Source of the DNA: Candidatus Sulfotelmatobacter sp.
GTDB taxonomy: Bacteria; Acidobacteriota; Terriglobia; Terriglobales; Acidobacteriaceae
Assembly: GCA_025462865.1 (NCBI GenBank)
Contig: JAOAPI010000150.1
Span: forward strand, 62,001-126,000
Direction: 5' to 3'
DNA length: 64,000 bases
Positions 45,224 to 53,916 of this stretch are shown one piece after another. The translations under genes and the position numbers were made by a program. The notes below the pieces were generated by a model. That model saw only the letters and a list, made by a program, of their open reading frames with translations, did not search any database and was not told where the DNA came from. Each line of letters opens with the position of its first letter. The first letter of the stretch is position 1.

Positions 45224-45682
45224 CTAGGCCGCCAGCTTGCGTCCCAGCTTGCGGACTTTGCGGACCAGTTTGGGTTGAGTGAAGTTCAGCTGCTCGGTAG
45301 GAACGCTGGCTTCCCAGGGTTCGTCGATGCCCATCAGGGCGAGTGCGCCGCCGGCGAGGGCAGTGTTCTTCATGAAGTCCACCATATTCTTCATCCGCTC
45401 TTCGGGATTTTCGTTGCGCCAGAAGTCGTGCATGATAGGCGAAACGCCGGCGAGGAAGCCGAGGATCGCAAGCGCTCCAAGCTTGGGCTTGACCCCGAGC
45501 AGGAGACTTGCTCCGCCCACGATCAGCGGGACAGCTGACAGCTTTACCGCGAGCTCCGGGGCGGGCACGCCCTTGGATTCGGCGTATGGCGCCATGTCCT
45601 TGGCTTTCTTAAGGTGATTGATCCCGTTATAGAGGAAGAAGCCGCCAAAGAGGATGCGACCGATAAGGAATGGAGCTTTCAT
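45224..45682 (-). CDS. DoxX family membrane protein
   Basis: This 152-residue protein has four hydrophobic segments. It starts MKAPFLIGRILFGGFFLYNGINHL and has the GxPxPxLA-type phrase GVPAPELAVKLSAVPLIVGG, typical of DoxX/DoxD-like proteins. The family is mostly of unknown role; some members are linked to redox or membrane stress. AAGGAC precedes the ATG at 45682. It follows the VOC protein gene by 224 bp on the same strand. Confidence 0.85.
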   Translation of the reverse strand: MKAPFLIGRILFGGFFLYNGINHLKKAKDMAPYAESKGVPAPELAVKLSAVPLIVGGASLLLGVKPKLGALAILGFLAGVSPIMHDFWRNENPEERMKNMVDFMKNTALAGGALALMGIDEPWEASVPTEQLNFTQPKLVRKVRKLGRKLAA

Positions 45683-45906
45683 GGAAATGTCCTTCGGGCC
45701 GGTTGCCCGATATGAGATTCGCGGAGCTACGCTGGTGTTGCCTGAATTGTGAACTGCATCCGAGGGCGAAGGACAAACTCGACCTTTTGTCTGACTTCGA
45801 GCAGGTTTTGGCAAAGTACGCGAGAAAAATAAGCACCCGAAAATCAACAGCGAGACAAGTCAGAGGGCAGCGGACGAGAGTGTCCGCTGCACTCGAACTA
45901 TTTTGC

Positions 45907-46380
45907 TCATTCTTGGTTGGCGGCTTGCCTTAAGCGGGCGATGTCAATCTTGTCCATTTGCAGCATGGCTTGCATAGCACGGTGGGATTTCTTGGCATCC
46001 TTGTCTTGCAGCAAGTCGCCCAGGGCAGTCGGGATTACTTGCCAGGAGAGACCGTATTTGTCTTTGAGCCAGCCGCAGCGGCCTTTTTCTCCGCCGAGGG
46101 AAAGTTTCTCCCAGAGATCGTCGACTTCTGGCTGGGTTTCACAATTGATTAGAAAAGATGTGGCCTCGGAAAATTTGAATTGCGGGCCGCCATTCAGTGC
46201 GATAAATCTTTGTCCAGCGAGTTCGAAGGTCACGGAGATGGCTGTACCTTTGGCTCCTGGGCCAGCCTCGCCGTAGCGGGCAACGTTGACAATTTTTGAA
46301 TTCGTGAAAAGAGACGTATAGAAATTAGCGGCCTCTTCAGCTTTGCCGTCGAACCAGAGAAATGGAATTATTTTTTGCAT
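45907..46380 (-). CDS. VOC-superfamily protein (PhnB-like)
   Basis: This 157-residue protein has the PhnB-type pattern: KIIPFLWFDGKAEEAANFYTSLF at the start (partly quoted), FIALNGGPQFKFSEATSFLINC in the middle, and YGLSWQVIPTALGDLL near the end. PhnB-like proteins often lie in ArsR/SRPBCC clusters. Catalytic metal ligands are poorly conserved in this subfamily, and no reaction is assigned. It ends up 12 bp after the SRPBCC gene, so the two are likely co-transcribed. Confidence 0.88.
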   Translation of the reverse strand: MQKIIPFLWFDGKAEEAANFYTSLFTNSKIVNVARYGEAGPGAKGTAISVTFELAGQRFIALNGGPQFKFSEATSFLINCETQPEVDDLWEKLSLGGEKGRCGWLKDKYGLSWQVIPTALGDLLQDKDAKKSHRAMQAMLQMDKIDIARLRQAANQE

Positions 46381-46392
46381 GGGATTTGTCCT

Positions 46393-46869
46393 TTAGTTTT
46401 TGGATGTCAGTAGCTCGGCGAGTTTGTCGTAGGTCTCAGCGGCGCCGTGTTCCATGCCGGACTTGATGACCGCGTCACGAATCTCCTGTGATTGGTAGAG
46501 GACGGTACCGGTGAGAGTCGTCTTTCCTGCCTGTTCGACCAGAACTCCGGTGACGATAGACTCGCCCGGATAGTCGTCGAAAGATTCAGTGTGCACCGTC
46601 CGCTCCGGTCGAAGCAGCTCTCGATAGACCCCGTACATCCCCATCTTCTTGCCGCCAGGCCCCTGCAATACGAAGCGCCATTTTCCGCCAACTCTAAGAT
46701 CAATTTCGCAAACCACGAGCGACCAGCCGCGCGGTCCGAACCAACGTTTCAATAGGTCAGGTTGAGTCAGGGCATCGTAGACCATGGTGCGGGGCGCATC
46801 GAAGACTCGGGTGAGGACGATCTCGCGCGGAGAGGGCGTCGTAACTTTTAATGTGCCGGTGTTCTTCAT
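46393..46869 (-). CDS. SRPBCC (AHSA1-like) ligand-binding protein
   Basis: This 158-residue protein has REIVLTRVFDAPRTMVYDALTQPDLLKRWFGPRGW (in parts), which is the START/AHSA1-type N-terminal signature, and ends in AAETYDKLAELLTS. The fold binds hydrophobic ligands in a deep cavity. Its start overlaps the stop of the ArsR gene by 4 bp, so it is under the same transcript and probably the same repressor. Confidence 0.9.
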   Translation of the reverse strand: MKNTGTLKVTTPSPREIVLTRVFDAPRTMVYDALTQPDLLKRWFGPRGWSLVVCEIDLRVGGKWRFVLQGPGGKKMGMYGVYRELLRPERTVHTESFDDYPGESIVTGVLVEQAGKTTLTGTVLYQSQEIRDAVIKSGMEHGAAETYDKLAELLTSKN

Positions 46870-47246
46870 CTGTATCTCCTGGAATGTTTAGGGCGTTTGC
46901 GATTCTTGCGTCTGGATTTTGATTCGCCGGCTTTCATTTCATTGAGCAAGGAATCGAGGCGCTGAAAGCTGGATTCCAAAGATTGACGATAATTCTCGAG
47001 CCAGCTCGTGGCATCGGCAAGAGGCTTAACTTCAGCACGGCAGGGCCGGCGCTGAGCTTCGCGGCTGCGCGAAACCAGGCCGGCGCGCTCAAGCACCTTG
47101 AGATGCCTGGAGATCGCGGGCTGGCTCATGGCGAAAGGCTCAGCCAATTCCATAACCGAGACTTCGCCGGAGGCCAGCCGCGCGAGGATGGCGCGCCGGG
47201 TGGGATCGGCAAGGGCGGCAAAGGTAGTATTAAGCTGGTCTCTCAT
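46866..47246 (-). CDS. ArsR family winged-helix transcriptional regulator
   Basis: This 126-residue protein has NTTFAALADPTRRAILARLASGEVSV and FAMSQPAISRHLKVLERAGLVSR (both in parts), the classical ArsR HTH. A metal-binding CxC motif is not visible, so this is a small-molecule or non-metal type. It is the first gene of the minus-strand cluster. A perfect inverted repeat lies just upstream of its start codon, which suggests autoregulation. The tail is Lys/Arg-rich. Confidence 0.92.
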   Translation of the reverse strand: MRDQLNTTFAALADPTRRAILARLASGEVSVMELAEPFAMSQPAISRHLKVLERAGLVSRSREAQRRPCRAEVKPLADATSWLENYRQSLESSFQRLDSLLNEMKAGESKSRRKNRKRPKHSRRYR

Positions 47247-47248
47247 AT

Positions 47249-47280
47249 ATAACGTATCAGTTATATAACGAATACGTTAT
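47249..47280. promoter_or_regulatory. Candidate ArsR operator
   Basis: ATAACGTAT (47249-47257) and ATACGTTAT (47272-47280) form a perfect 9-bp inverted repeat with a 14-bp centre. The centre includes the palindrome GTTATATAAC (47260-47269). The site starts 3 bp before the ArsR start codon. It is strikingly AT-rich against the local GC-rich sequence. Confidence 0.6.
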
Positions 47281-47589
47281 CTTAGTTAAGAGCGAACGTC
47301 AACAGCGTTATTTCGATCGCGCGAATAAAAGGCCTGCAACCTGTTTCCGGAAGGAAGGAGGGGCCGACCCGACACTTCTTTATCGTTCCAATTTGGCTTC
47401 CCGTTTCTGGAATCCAAGGGCATTAAAACCCTTAGCATCTTGCCCCAAGTTTGAAAACACGTTACTACTCAATTTCTCACGACACATCCTGCTCGATTCA
47501 TCGTCAGGGCACCCCAGCCCGGACTGGTGAAAGTGTGTGTAGTGGGTGTTAGCGTTTCTCCATCCCCGACAACTGAAAAGGACTAGCGA

Positions 47590-49485
47590 ATGCGCAATCC
47601 CAGGCACTTTGCCGTAACCTCGTTCGTGCTTCTTGTCTTCTCCTGCGCGATTTTTCTTGGCGCATCGCAAGTGGTCTCCGCTCAAAGCGTTCCGTTGGCG
47701 CAGCATGTGGTCTTGGTGATTGAGGAGAATACATCGTTTAATAACGTGTACCCCAGCGGTATGAGCTGGCTGGTGAGCCAAGGGAAAAAGTACGGATATG
47801 CCAACAACTACATTTCCGATGTAAGCGGATCGCTGCTTGACTATTTGTATCTGGCATCTGGGAGTTGCCAATCGGACTATCACTGCGGGGGCGCGCCGGT
47901 GTGCGGCCTCCCATCGGGAGGCCATAATTTTTACTGCAACGGCAATGATTGCTATATGGCGAACAGTTGCATTGGGACAACGACGAAGGATCCGATCACG
48001 GACGAAAACATATTTCACCTGATGAATAACAAGCCGGTTTCGTGGAAGGTTTACGTGCAGAATTATCTGAACGCCGGCGGAACGGTAAATGTCCCCGACT
48101 TCACGGCGCCGAACCAGCCGCCATATACGAACTACTATGCCCGCCACAATGCGGCCGTCTGGTACGAAGAGGTGCTGAGCAATGTGCTCGGCTCGCAGGG
48201 AAATCTGGTGGACTTCGAGCAATTTGGAATCGATGTGGCGAACGGAACCTTGCCGCGCTTCGCCATTATCCTTCCAGACGGATGCTGGGATCTGCACGAT
48301 GGCTGTTCTTCGCTTTCGAAAGCTGACAGCTTTCTAAACAGCAATCTCACGCCCATGCTGAACCTGGCGGACTTCAAGACCGGAGGCAGCGGTCTACTGA
48401 TCATGACCTTCGATAACGGCAATGGCGATGGCTCGGGCAAAGTGTATACGGCCTTCGCGGGTCCGAACGTAAAATCAGGTTACGTTTCCAACGTGTTGTA
48501 TAAGCACGAGAACACCCTGCGAACCATGCTGGATGCGCTGGGAATCGAGACTTACCCGGGGTGGTCGGCAGGCGCCATCGATATGTCCGACTTTTTTTCT
48601 TCGAAAGCCGGCAGCGTGGTGATTAATTCGCCTGTGAACCAATCCACGCAAGGACCGTCCGTGATGGTGAGTGCCGCGGCATCGGAGCTGGGGGCCGTAG
48701 TGGACCACATGGAAGTTTGGGACACATTCAATGGAAAGCCTACCAAGTTGGGAAACGTCTTCAGCAAAACCGTCAATCAGGCGTTTTCGGTGAGCGGAAA
48801 CGGCGCTCATCAGCTTACTGTCGAAGACGTCGGTGGAGGTCCCGGTTATCCGATTCTGCACTCGCAGACGATGAATTACACCCTCTCTTCGAGTTATGGA
48901 GTATTCGTGAACACTCCGGCGAACAATTCAACGCAGGGCGCCCTGGTGCCACTCAGCGCCTTCGGGGTTGAACCGGCTGCTCAAGCCTCGATCTCAGGGA
49001 TTGATCATCTCGAGGTTTGGAATGGTACTGCAAAGATTGGAGATTCGCCGAAGGGTACGGGCATCAGCCAGTGGTTTCAGTTTTCCCCGGGAAAATATAC
49101 TTTGACGGTGCAGGACGTCAACGGTGCGGGCCAGCCTATTCACAAGTCAAACATTACTTTCACTGTATCGTCTACTAAAGGAGTATTCGTCAATTCGCCG
49201 ACGAATAATTCGACTTGGCCGACGAAGACGGTGCCGATCAATGCCTATGCCTATGAGCAGAGCGGATCAAACACTCCGTTAGTGGATCACATTGAGGTCT
49301 GGGACAACACTCACGGAGTCAAACTCGCACAGTCGGTCACGGGAACTGGAGTGAATAGCGTCTTCATGAATCAAAGCGTGACACTGCCGAGCGCCGGAAC
49401 GTATCAACTCGCGATTGAGGACATCAATCCGAATAACGGTTACAAGGCTATTCATACGGCTTATGTAACGGTGACGGTGAAGTGA
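47590..49485 (+). CDS. Secreted phosphoesterase-like protein with three C-terminal Ig-like repeats
   Basis: The protein has 631 residues and a signal peptide ending near VVSAQS. The N-terminal ~330 residues resemble the phosphoesterase/phospholipase C family (PF04185 type): HVVLVIEENTSFNNVYP at the start, IDVANGTLPRFAIILPDG, and LLIMTFDNGNG, with Asp and Glu at metal-ligand positions. Three repeats of about 90-100 residues follow, each opening with V(V/F)(I/V)N(S/T)P.NxST and holding an (I/M)EVWD or LEVWN strand. They end at VTVTVK. AAAAGGA precedes the start. Catalytic residues in the first domain cannot be fully assigned by eye. Confidence 0.82.
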   Translation: MRNPRHFAVTSFVLLVFSCAIFLGASQVVSAQSVPLAQHVVLVIEENTSFNNVYPSGMSWLVSQGKKYGYANNYISDVSGSLLDYLYLASGSCQSDYHCGGAPVCGLPSGGHNFYCNGNDCYMANSCIGTTTKDPITDENIFHLMNNKPVSWKVYVQNYLNAGGTVNVPDFTAPNQPPYTNYYARHNAAVWYEEVLSNVLGSQGNLVDFEQFGIDVANGTLPRFAIILPDGCWDLHDGCSSLSKADSFLNSNLTPMLNLADFKTGGSGLLIMTFDNGNGDGSGKVYTAFAGPNVKSGYVSNVLYKHENTLRTMLDALGIETYPGWSAGAIDMSDFFSSKAGSVVINSPVNQSTQGPSVMVSAAASELGAVVDHMEVWDTFNGKPTKLGNVFSKTVNQAFSVSGNGAHQLTVEDVGGGPGYPILHSQTMNYTLSSSYGVFVNTPANNSTQGALVPLSAFGVEPAAQASISGIDHLEVWNGTAKIGDSPKGTGISQWFQFSPGKYTLTVQDVNGAGQPIHKSNITFTVSSTKGVFVNSPTNNSTWPTKTVPINAYAYEQSGSNTPLVDHIEVWDNTHGVKLAQSVTGTGVNSVFMNQSVTLPSAGTYQLAIEDINPNNGYKAIHTAYVTVTVK

Positions 49486-49560
49486 GGCGGCGGCCGCTTG
49501 AGAGGATCGTGGGCGCTGCCCCGATAGATTGACACAAGTGAAACGCTTCGGGTTAAAGAA

Positions 49561-49598
49561 GCCCCGTCCCTTTGTAAGCGAATACGAAAGGACGGGGC
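49561..49598 (-). terminator. Hairpin after the PEP-CTERM gene
   Basis: GCCCCGTCC (49561-49569) pairs with GGACGGGGC (49590-49598) in a long GC-rich stem with an extended interrupted helix. On the minus strand it is followed by TTCTTT and lies 35 bp after the PEP-CTERM stop, so it suits that gene; it could also end the phosphoesterase transcript. Confidence 0.6.
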
Positions 49599-49632
49599 CA
49601 GGTTGTGGGAACTGGGAACTCTTCAGTAAAAG

Positions 49633-50271
49633 CTAACTGTACATCCGTCTAAAGAATCTTCGGCGCAGCCTTCCAGCTGAAAGTTTCAAGGCGCCGGAGC
49701 CGAATAAACCAGACCCGAGCAATACAAATGTCCCCGGCTCAGGAACGGTCGAGCGCGCCGCCATGGTAAGGCAATCGCTCGCGCCATAACAACTCGGTCC
49801 TCCATCCACGTCGCTACAGATCTCGGCACGGAGAAAGGTGCCATTCCCAAGCGGCACCGACACAAAGATGTCTTCATTGCTCTCAGTAAACTGCCCGAGG
49901 ACTGGCAGGTGCAAGGCAGACATTGCGGTGAGGTCGGTATCGGACAGGAAGGTCACGGTAGCGACGCCACCAACGTTGGTGAACGCCACGATGTCGCTTA
50001 ATGTCGTATGGCCGGCATCGTCGTAAATCAGAACTACTCCCTGTCTCGCGAAGGAATAGCCGGTCAGGGTTGCGACCAGCGGGAGTTCGGGGGTCGTTTC
50101 CGGTATGAGACAGGCTACCGGAGGTCCGTTCAAGGTAAGGGCAACGGTTGAGCAGGAGTTTGCCCAACTCAGGCTGGACAGTGCAAAAATGAAAACCAGC
50201 GCCGCCACTAAGGTTAGTGGCTTCCACAACTTGAACGCTTTGCAGGAAACGGGGGTGAATAGGTTTCGCAC
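49633..50271 (-). CDS. PEP-CTERM sorting-signal protein
   Basis: This 212-residue protein has a signal peptide (about 1-37). The C-terminus has VPEPG (176-180), a hydrophobic segment (TFVLLGSGLFGSGALKL) and an Arg-rich end (RLRRRFFRR). This is the exosortase-recognised PEP-CTERM signal. The body is beta-rich with Cys residues and no recognised domain. The start is GTG at 50271 with AGGAG eight bases before it. The exosortase itself is not in the window. PEP-CTERM proteins are usually tied to exopolysaccharide production. A structured leader precedes it. Confidence 0.88.
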   Translation of the reverse strand: MRNLFTPVSCKAFKLWKPLTLVAALVFIFALSSLSWANSCSTVALTLNGPPVACLIPETTPELPLVATLTGYSFARQGVVLIYDDAGHTTLSDIVAFTNVGGVATVTFLSDTDLTAMSALHLPVLGQFTESNEDIFVSVPLGNGTFLRAEICSDVDGGPSCYGASDCLTMAARSTVPEPGTFVLLGSGLFGSGALKLSAGRLRRRFFRRMYS

Positions 50272-50320
50272 GAACGTGCTCCTGTTCTTGACTGGAGGAG
50301 AGGCGCTGTCGGTCCGTGTG

Positions 50321-50419
50321 AGGCGTCTTGTACGCCTTAGCCCTAGCGGGGCGAACGGCTCCCTAGACAGAGATCACGCGGTAACCTCCCGCGTCTCTTG
50401 AGCCCGAAGTGGCGGACTC
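50321..50419 (-). ncRNA. Structured 5' leader of the PEP-CTERM gene, unidentified
   Basis: Read on the minus strand, three stems occur in about 100 nt before the start: GAGTCCG/CGGGCTC (50400-50419, six-base loop), AGAG with ACGCGG/CCGCGT (50369-50398, seven-base loop and small bulge), and AGGCGT/ACGCCT (50321-50337, five-base loop). A further partial stem involves CTAG at both ends of 50343-50366. I could not match known riboswitch consensus sequences. The gap from 50272 to 50584 holds no gene. Confidence 0.4.
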
Positions 50420-50584
50420 GTCCCAGGCGAATGTAGTCATAGGCCGGGGATAGTTGTTTTCCTATAAGGAAAAATCCGTACTCCTCTGAGATGTTTTACC
50501 TACTAGCGCCCCAAGAAACCCTGTAGGTCTTAGAAATTGCCAATCATTTTCGGAACCTACTTCAAAACTTTCGCTTCTAGCCTC

Positions 50585-52891
50585 CTAATGGACAACTTGG
50601 ACGAGGGTAGCGGAGCTGGACAAATAGTTTCCACCCCCCGCATAGATGCCTTTCAATCTGAAGGAACCAGCTTGAGCGAACTTAGTGTTCAAGACTGCTG
50701 TGCCGTTGCTTAATGCGACTGTGCCCAGGATTGTGTTTCCTCTCGCGAACTGCACTTTGCCGGTGGGAGTCGGCAGTCCCGAGGGCGCGGTCACGGTGGC
50801 GGTGAGCGTTACGGTTTGATTGACGCCCGCGGGGTTCGGCGAAGAACCTAATGTGGTTCCGGTCGCCGCTTTGTTCACCATCTGCGAAAAGATTGAAGAC
50901 GTGCTGGCAGCATGGGAGGCGTCCCCGCTATAGATGGCGGAGATGGAAGCTGTTCCGGCGGCGAGTTGCGTGGGTTTGGTAGTGAAGGTTGCCGTACCGT
51001 TGTTGAGAGTTCCCTTCCCCAATGGAGAGTTTCCCGCTTTGAAAGTTACGGTGCCTGTGGGTAGTCCGTTATTCGATGTCACGCTGGCGGTGAAAGTGAC
51101 CGGCGTTCCATACGTGGAAGGATTCAGCGAAGAAGAAACGATCGCGGTTGCCGTGGCAAAAAGATTTCCAATCGCGATGAAGTGGCCCGCATTCTCGCCG
51201 TAGATTGTGCCATCACCACCAAGTGAGGTTGGAGTGTAGCCCGCGCTGATGGCGCGTTCCAGAAAAATCCTCTGCAGCAGAGTGCCGCCTTGCGAAATGG
51301 CATAAAGATATCCATCTTCGTTATCGGCATAGACCACGCCGTTTGCGTCGACCGCAGCCGCGTTCACGCACCACTCGTAGCCGTTGGGATGCTGCTTGTT
51401 GATCGTGATGTCCTGAAACTTCCATTCGGGAGTCAAGTTCGAATCGAGCTGGGTGATGTAATACGGCCCTGGAGCTACGGGCGGACAATACGTGGGATTC
51501 GAACAATACGATCCGCTGCTGTAGTGATTGTCTTTCAGGATCACCGAATAGCTTCCGTTGTTGGGATAGATGGCGGGCGTGGTATCCCAGCCAAAATCGT
51601 AATTCGCCTGATAGGTTCCGCTCGGGGAGAATTTGAGGAGATGGCCGCGACCGTAGTTGTAGCCATCGTTCACGCCAAGGAGGATGCTGCCATCGGGAGC
51701 GACCAGGGGTGAGGCGGAGGCTTGATCGGAAATAATTCCAGCTCCCAATGTGTTCTGCGTGGGATCCAAGCCGGTAGCGCCATAGATACTGCAACCATTC
51801 GGCTGGCCGTCGGGCGGCAAGAGAATGTTGCAGCCGTCATCGAAGATCCCAAACATGGATGTCGACCACTGCAGGCTTAGGTCGGAAGTGTTGAGGGCCA
51901 ACAGATACGAGTTGCGTCCGCGGAAATGGGCGCGGCTCACTGTGTAAAGAGTTGAGCCATCAGGCGAGATCGCCGGGGCGACGTTCAAGCCAGGGCGCTG
52001 CCCGCCACAGGCAAGGATGGGAGGAACCGCATTCGAACTGGGTGGCCACGGCAACTGAGATGGTGAAAAGGTCCCGAGACATGTTGTCGGAGCATTTGGG
52101 AGAAGCGACGGATATGTCGCGGTAGTGACGGCTCCGTTGGCCGCGACTTTCACGATCCATGAATTCACTACGTCGCTGTCCCAGGGCCAGGCAAGGACGA
52201 CTTGCATCACGTTGAAATAGACGTTTCCTTGAGCGTCGGCCGTGAGGCCTCCGGCGACGAACTTGGTGGGATCTTCCGACACGCCGAAGGGATTGATCTG
52301 CTGTACAACAGCGCCGGTCGCCTGATCGAGTTGATAGATGGTGCCGCCCGCGCCGGGGACATACAAATAGTTTGAGGCGAGCGCGGGCTGGAAGAGTGGC
52401 TCCCAGCCCCCGAGCGTGTAGTCGTTCGGGATCGGGGTCCAGTCGGTAGCGAAATTCCATACAGGGACGAGTTGGCCGTTCTGCCATTGCAGGTTGGTCT
52501 CGTTCCAGATTTCGGTGTTCCAGTCATTCGGGCCGCAGGGGAATGGCTGGCCGGAACCAGGCGGCACGCAAGAAACGTACTTGCCCGTCTTGAACATCAT
52601 GAAGACGTTGTTGGTCGCGCTCACCAGCGGGACTTGATAATGCATCAAAAGCGCGCCATGCGATTCCGCCATCTCTTGCGAGGTAAAAGGATCAAAAATC
52701 TGATCGGAAAGTTTGCCTTGCAGGGACTGGCCACCAACTGGGAGAAAACCGGAGTGTTGGGGATTTTGTCCCCATTGGGGCCAGGCAGCTTGGGCCTGCG
52801 CAGGCAGGCGGGCCGCGGCGAACAAGAGCACAGGGAGGATCAAGCACCTAAACCTTGAGCGACAGGATAAGTGCGGACATACGGAATTCAT
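50585..52891 (-). CDS. Secreted PQQ-like beta-propeller protein with two Ig-like domains
   Basis: The protein has 768 residues and an N-terminal hydrophobic signal. The first ~550 residues are a propeller-like fold with repeated Gly/Asp phrases (LYVPGAGGTIYQLDQATG, VAPDGSILLGVNDG, NEDGYLYAISQGG) similar to PQQ-repeat proteins. Two bacterial Ig-like domains (group 3 type) follow, with PSTYGTPVTFTASVT, PTGTVTFKAG, NPAGVNQTVTLTATVT and PTGKVQFARG. No enzymatic residues are evident. The start at 52891 is chosen for GAGG just upstream; 52942 would add 17 residues. It is transcribed toward the PEP-CTERM gene but a 313-bp gap separates them. Confidence 0.82.
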   Translation of the reverse strand: MNSVCPHLSCRSRFRCLILPVLLFAAARLPAQAQAAWPQWGQNPQHSGFLPVGGQSLQGKLSDQIFDPFTSQEMAESHGALLMHYQVPLVSATNNVFMMFKTGKYVSCVPPGSGQPFPCGPNDWNTEIWNETNLQWQNGQLVPVWNFATDWTPIPNDYTLGGWEPLFQPALASNYLYVPGAGGTIYQLDQATGAVVQQINPFGVSEDPTKFVAGGLTADAQGNVYFNVMQVVLAWPWDSDVVNSWIVKVAANGAVTTATYPSLLPNAPTTCLGTFSPSQLPWPPSSNAVPPILACGGQRPGLNVAPAISPDGSTLYTVSRAHFRGRNSYLLALNTSDLSLQWSTSMFGIFDDGCNILLPPDGQPNGCSIYGATGLDPTQNTLGAGIISDQASASPLVAPDGSILLGVNDGYNYGRGHLLKFSPSGTYQANYDFGWDTTPAIYPNNGSYSVILKDNHYSSGSYCSNPTYCPPVAPGPYYITQLDSNLTPEWKFQDITINKQHPNGYEWCVNAAAVDANGVVYADNEDGYLYAISQGGTLLQRIFLERAISAGYTPTSLGGDGTIYGENAGHFIAIGNLFATATAIVSSSLNPSTYGTPVTFTASVTSNNGLPTGTVTFKAGNSPLGKGTLNNGTATFTTKPTQLAAGTASISAIYSGDASHAASTSSIFSQMVNKAATGTTLGSSPNPAGVNQTVTLTATVTAPSGLPTPTGKVQFARGNTILGTVALSNGTAVLNTKFAQAGSFRLKGIYAGGGNYLSSSATLVQVVH

Positions 52892-53077
52892 GGAACCTCG
52901 AAGGGGGAGAAGAGTTACCTTGCAAACACGCAAGCGGCGCACGGGACCGGGCGGAACGGGTTGTGGTGGGGGATACGGTCCGTTGCGCGAATTCGAATAG
53001 TCTGTCCTAGGTCGCCATGTGTGTCAAGTTGCAGGATTCTGCAGACTGTGTGAATTGGTTGGCGTGTGGATTTCTGC

Positions 53078-53116
53078 TAGGGCGCATTACTAGGGCACAT
53101 TACTAGGGCACATTCG
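53078..53116. repeat. Three 13-bp tandem repeats spanning the FecR-like stop codon
   Basis: TAGGGCGCATTAC, TAGGGCACATTAC and TAGGGCACATTCG follow one another with a 13-bp period. The third copy contains the C-terminal codons (Asn-Val-Pro, stop) of the minus-strand gene at 53103, while the other two copies lie beyond its stop. The unit is not a multiple of three. Confidence 0.85.
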
Positions 53117-53813
53117 GACTAATGGGGTCATCATTTTTTGTAAGCACCCAAATCGCTACGCCACCAATCACAGCCGCTCCTACGCCAATGGCGATTGGGG
53201 AGTTCAACACGCCGCCGCCGGCTGCTGGAATGGCCCCTGCGGCTCCCTTCTTTTTCTTCTTCTTGTTGTCCGATTGATCAGACTGCTCGTCCCTTGTAGT
53301 CTCCTGACCTTGCGCCAGTGTGACCGTGCCTTTTTCGTCCGTGATCGTCAGGTCGCCCTTACGGGCGGCGATTCGTACGATGCCGTCAACATCTGTAACA
53401 TTGAACTCGGTCCAGGCATTCGATGCTGGAGCCACTCGCACATCGCCCGCCGTCGTGGTTACGCCCTTTGAGGTGGAAACAGCGACTCCTCCGTGTTCCA
53501 CTTTCAACGAAGCGCCTTCAAACTGGACCAGCGAATCACCCAGCACGGTGATGGTCGAGCCCGGTGCATGAATGTTCGCGGCACCATCTGATCGAGTTTG
53601 AACCAGGTCGCCCGCGAAGATCGCCGAAGAGTTCGGCACATGACTGCCATTCAGCCAGGCAGGGCCGGTGGCGTAAAGCATCGCCGCGCCGGAATCAGCA
53701 GCAAGCAGACATGCAGGCACTATCAGCAGAAGCAAGCAACTTACAATCCTGCGTAAAGCGGACATGCCCATCCCACACTCCGTTACTGCCTGATTGAAAA
53801 GCCGTAACCGCAT
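53103..53813 (-). CDS. FecR-like domain exported protein
   Basis: This 236-residue protein has an N-terminal hydrophobic segment (SCLLLLIVPACLLAAD). A FecR-like beta domain follows (about 45-165) with AGDLVQTRSDGAANIHAPGSTITV (in parts), VKVEHGGVAVST-like strands and VTLAQGQ. A Lys-rich, Gly/Ala-rich segment leads to a C-terminal membrane helix (SPIAIGVGAAVIGGVAIWVL). The start at 53813 is chosen because GGAGG precedes it; two upstream ATG options exist. It probably faces the periplasm. FecR proteins usually modulate ECF sigma factors, but none is adjacent. Confidence 0.78.
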   Translation of the reverse strand: MRLRLFNQAVTECGMGMSALRRIVSCLLLLIVPACLLAADSGAAMLYATGPAWLNGSHVPNSSAIFAGDLVQTRSDGAANIHAPGSTITVLGDSLVQFEGASLKVEHGGVAVSTSKGVTTTAGDVRVAPASNAWTEFNVTDVDGIVRIAARKGDLTITDEKGTVTLAQGQETTRDEQSDQSDNKKKKKKGAAGAIPAAGGGVLNSPIAIGVGAAVIGGVAIWVLTKNDDPISPNVP

Positions 53814-53916
53814 CGTAACCTCCATGTTGTTGTCAGTCAATGGCTTTTGTGTCACCAATCGCTTCCATCGGTGGAAAACTTTGGCGCACGAGGCGAAATA
53901 AATTTTCAGTAGCGCC

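Noticed and set aside
47380-48297. 305-codon open frame antisense to the phosphoesterase
   Set aside because: It overlaps a gene with a signal peptide, ribosome site and recognisable domain, and its own sequence looks random.
50321-50419. Cyclic-di-GMP riboswitch upstream of the PEP-CTERM gene
   Set aside because: The stems do not contain the GEMM consensus or its tetraloop receptor pattern, so only an unidentified structured leader is claimed.
53078-53116. Possible CRISPR-like repeat
   Set aside because: Only three directly abutting 13-bp units without spacers; not a CRISPR array.
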